NCBI GenBank assembly: GCA_902797405.1
Contig: CADBSP010000225.1
Coordinates: 1 to 7,786 of the forward strand
Length of the DNA stretch: 7,786 bases
Direction of reading: 5' to 3'
Source of the DNA: an uncultured Eubacteriales bacterium
GTDB taxonomy: Bacteria > Bacillota > Clostridia > Peptostreptococcales > Anaerovoracaceae
In this document: positions 6,353 through 7,786 of the stretch, in pieces
Numbering within the stretch: position 1 is the stretch's first letter
Layout of the letters: each line of letters begins with the position of its first letter
The notes under the pieces: model-generated
The model's input: the letters and a program-made list of their open reading frames with translations, nothing else
The model's database searches: none
Told to the model about the DNA's origin: nothing
Translations under genes and position numbers: made by a program

Positions 6353-6398
6353 CCAGGAAGTGTGATCGGCGACTATACGATCCACCAATTAAACCTGG
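6353..6398 (-). other. Two-tier hairpin immediately after the P-loop gene
   Basis: In the minus-strand transcript an outer stem CCAGG/CCTGG (6394-6398 with 6353-6357) encloses an inner 7-bp stem, GTG(G)ATCG with CGATCAC (6378-6385 with 6362-6368), with one bulged G and a 9-nt loop. It begins 2 bases after the P-loop gene stop and lacks a U run, so it is more likely a 3' stability or processing structure than a terminator. The rest of the 194-base gap at 6207-6400 holds only the terminator at 6265-6298. I see no gene in it. Confidence 0.4.
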
Positions 6399-6400
6399 AA

Positions 6401-6823
6401 TTAATTAACGATTTCGTAGTCGCTGAAGTCTACGCCTATCATTTCTTCCTGCTCTGCGGATAAGCTTACAACGAAGTCCATTCCATAGTTCTTGGAAATA
6501 TTCTTAAGCCTATTAAGGAATTCCGGAAGATCACCCAGGGTGAAGTCAGCATGCTTCAAAATGCTATCGATATAAATAGTCTCAATATCGTGATCGGAAC
6601 TAATAATTCCGTAAATGAATCCTATATACTCGTCGCTGTTTGTTATATGCTCAAAATCCTCCATGCACACAACTCTGATTCTGTATTTTAAATCGTACAT
6701 CAAACGGGAATTCTTGTTGATAAAAATGACGCTTCCATTGCTTCTTTCAATTTCATCGTTGGCCATCTCAATCATGAGTTTAGTCTTTCCTGTTCCCTTA
6801 TGTCCGATTAATAATTTCACCAT
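6401..6823 (-). CDS. Small P-loop NTPase-like protein of unknown function
   Basis: I do not recognise a named family. The 140-residue protein opens with Walker A 'GHKGTGKT' (residues 7-14) directly after a hydrophobic beta strand (VKLLI). A second strand 'SVIFIN' (31-36) follows, then Walker B-like 'ETIYID' (81-86) and a later strand 'DFVVSLSAE' (116-124) that could be a sensor-1 strand. It is close to a minimal P-loop core, with no helicase, kinase-lid or membrane segment visible, and is cytoplasmic. It resembles the nucleotide-binding core of thymidine-kinase-like or RecA-like folds, but no assignment is safe. The ATG at 6823 has GGAGGG (6832-6837 on the complement) eight bases upstream; the spacer overlaps the 10-bp palindrome GGCGTACGCC. 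A good promoter lies at 6889-6917. It appears monocistronic, with rlmN upstream behind a repeat region. Confidence 0.8.
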   Translation of the reverse strand: MVKLLIGHKGTGKTKLMIEMANDEIERSNGSVIFINKNSRLMYDLKYRIRVVCMEDFEHITNSDEYIGFIYGIISSDHDIETIYIDSILKHADFTLGDLPEFLNRLKNISKNYGMDFVVSLSAEQEEMIGVDFSDYEIVN

Positions 6824-6888
6824 GGCGTACGCCCTCCATTTTCATTCTTTTATCTGATAGTTAAACAGTCACTTTATTATTAACAGAT

Positions 6889-6917
6889 ATTCTACCACAT
6901 TGTTTCTAAGCCTTCAA
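6889..6917 (-). promoter_or_regulatory. Promoter of the small P-loop gene
   Basis: On the minus strand, TTGAAG (6912-6917), a 17-base spacer and TAGAAT (6889-6894) fit a vegetative promoter with one mismatch in the -10. The predicted start near 6882 gives a leader of about 60 nt, whose 5' end can pair ATCTG with CAGAT further on. The tandem repeats at 6933-7094 lie directly upstream of the -35. Confidence 0.65.
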
Positions 6918-6932
6918 CGGTATTTTTACCAG

Positions 6933-7094
6933 CCAATTTGTAATCAAATAACACTATTTTGTTCAGCAGACTCATGCAGCATTTTATTAAACCATTTGTT
7001 ATCAAATCACACTAATTTGTTTAGCAGACTCGTGCAGCATTTTATTAAACCATTTGTAATCATAGCACTATCATTTATCAATCTCATGCGGAAT
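6933..7094 (-). repeat. Tandem repeat of a 58-59 bp unit, two good copies plus one decayed copy
   Basis: Copy 1 (6933-6991) and copy 2 (6992-7049) match at all but five bases and one indel, roughly 90% identity. Both contain GCAGCATTTTATTAAA on the plus strand, followed by CCATTTG or the end of the array. A third copy from 7050 shares CCATTTGTAATCA, ACTAT and CTCATGCGG with the unit but decays towards the rlmN stop. On the minus strand, copies 1 and 2 each contain a 12-codon frame, MLHESA-x-Q-x-SVI and stop, without a ribosome site. The array fills most of the 273-base gap between rlmN and the P-loop gene and lies just upstream of the latter's promoter. I cannot assign it to a known repeat family. 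Confidence 0.85.
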
Positions 7095-7096
7095 AA

Positions 7097-7786
7097 CTAT
7101 GTAGCATTTTTAAGTCTCAGCTGGCCACATGCTGCATCGATATCCGCGCCGAGTTCTCTCCTTACTGTGGCTGTAATTCCCTTATTTTCAAGCATTCCGG
7201 CGAATTCCATCGCCCTTTTTCTACTAACCGTATCAAAACCTGAACCCTCTACCCGGTTAAGCGGAATCACATTCACATGGCAAAGCATTCCCTTTAGCAT
7301 GCCTGCCAATCTGATAGCGTCCTCGTCCTTATCATTTACACCGCTTACCATAGTATATTCAAAAGTTATGCGACGGTTGGTTTTTTTCGTATACTCCCTG
7401 GCGGCAGGCATTAATTCAGATAAAGGATACTTATTGTTAATAGGCATCATGGAAGATCGCATTTTGTCGGTTGTCGCATGTAGCGATATTGCCAGGTTGA
7501 CCGTAGGAAAGTCATCTGCGAAGCGCTCTATCATGGGAACCAAACCGCATGTTGAAACTGTGATATTTCTCATGCTGATATTGAGTCCCTTAGGGTCATG
7601 TGCCAGGCGAAGGAATTTTGATATATTATCGTAATTATCAAAGGGCTCCCCTGTCCCCATAATCACAATATGATTGATACGCCAATCCTTTTCCGAAGCT
7701 CTCACTTCCCTCTCCACTGTCAAAACCTGCGACAGTATTTCACCTGCAGTCAAATTCCTGTTTAGTCCATTAATGGTAGAGGCACA
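7097..7786 (-). CDS. rlmN: Dual-specificity rRNA/tRNA adenine-C2 methyltransferase, C-terminal part (cut by window edge)
   Basis: RlmN is a radical-SAM enzyme that methylates C2 of A2503 in 23S rRNA and of A37 in some tRNAs. The visible 229 residues begin at 'CASTINGLNRNLTAGEI', which follows the CX3CX2C cluster-binding site: its last Cys is the first residue in the window. Next come 'HIVIMGTGEPFDNYDNI' (GEP-type SAM contact), 'ITVSTCGLVPMI', 'LAISLHATTDKMRSSMMPIN', 'FEYTMVSGVNDKDEDA', 'VNVIPLNRVEGSGF' and 'RRELGADIDAACGQL'. The Cys in 'AACGQL' is the methyl-carrying catalytic cysteine. The N-terminal domain and first two cluster cysteines are off the right edge. The TTG at 7751-7753 is internal, not the start. 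The TAG stop is followed by a decayed repeat copy, and I see no intrinsic terminator. Confidence 0.96.
   Translation of the reverse strand, partial: CASTINGLNRNLTAGEILSQVLTVEREVRASEKDWRINHIVIMGTGEPFDNYDNISKFLRLAHDPKGLNISMRNITVSTCGLVPMIERFADDFPTVNLAISLHATTDKMRSSMMPINNKYPLSELMPAAREYTKKTNRRITFEYTMVSGVNDKDEDAIRLAGMLKGMLCHVNVIPLNRVEGSGFDTVSRKRAMEFAGMLENKGITATVRRELGADIDAACGQLRLKNAT

Noticed and set aside
6900..7634. 244-codon plus-strand frame across the repeats and rlmN
   Set aside because: It overlaps well-conserved rlmN on the other strand and lacks a ribosome site; the repeats merely extend the frame.

Overview
The window reads as chromosomal DNA from a low-to-moderate GC Gram-positive anaerobe of the Clostridia, most likely a Lachnospiraceae-type genome. 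This is inferred from strong AGGAGG ribosome sites, sigma-A-like promoters, the style of the RpsB and MnmA proteins and the Gram-positive-type lipoprotein. Nothing in the window fixes the genus. Nearly all genes lie on the minus strand; one large gene is on the plus strand.

Layout from left to right. (1) The start of tsf (minus, cut by the window edge) and complete rpsB (minus) form the conserved rpsB-tsf operon. A strong hairpin lies between the two genes. Ahead of rpsB are a near-consensus promoter and a leader of about 140 nt that opens with a second strong hairpin. (2) A solitary beta-class DNA methyltransferase (minus) has no restriction partner in view. Its upstream spacer is very AT-rich and carries four GATTGAAA motifs. 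(3) A NUDIX hydrolase of the CoA-pyrophosphatase type and mnmA (tRNA 2-thiouridylase) form a tightly coupled minus-strand pair. The last codons and stop of mnmA are tandemly duplicated just past its end. (4) A divergent intergenic region holds two 15-bp direct repeats 20 bp apart. (5) On the plus strand, a 646-residue lipoprotein with a DUF885-type metallopeptidase motif is followed by a clear intrinsic terminator. (6) Then, on the minus strand, come a small orphan P-loop protein with its own good promoter, a run of 58-59 bp tandem repeats, and the 3' two thirds of rlmN, which runs off the right edge.

Much of the content serves translation: S2, EF-Ts, tRNA U34 thiolation, and rRNA/tRNA A methylation. 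The methyltransferase, the lipoprotein and the P-loop protein are accessory genes placed among these. I do not see a multi-gene defence or biosynthetic system. The least explained items are the tandem repeats at 6933-7094, the orphan P-loop gene beside them, the repeat-bearing spacer at 2140-2319, and the RNA structures around rpsB. There is no gene-free stretch over 300 bases; the intergenic gaps of about 180-275 bases are described in their entries.
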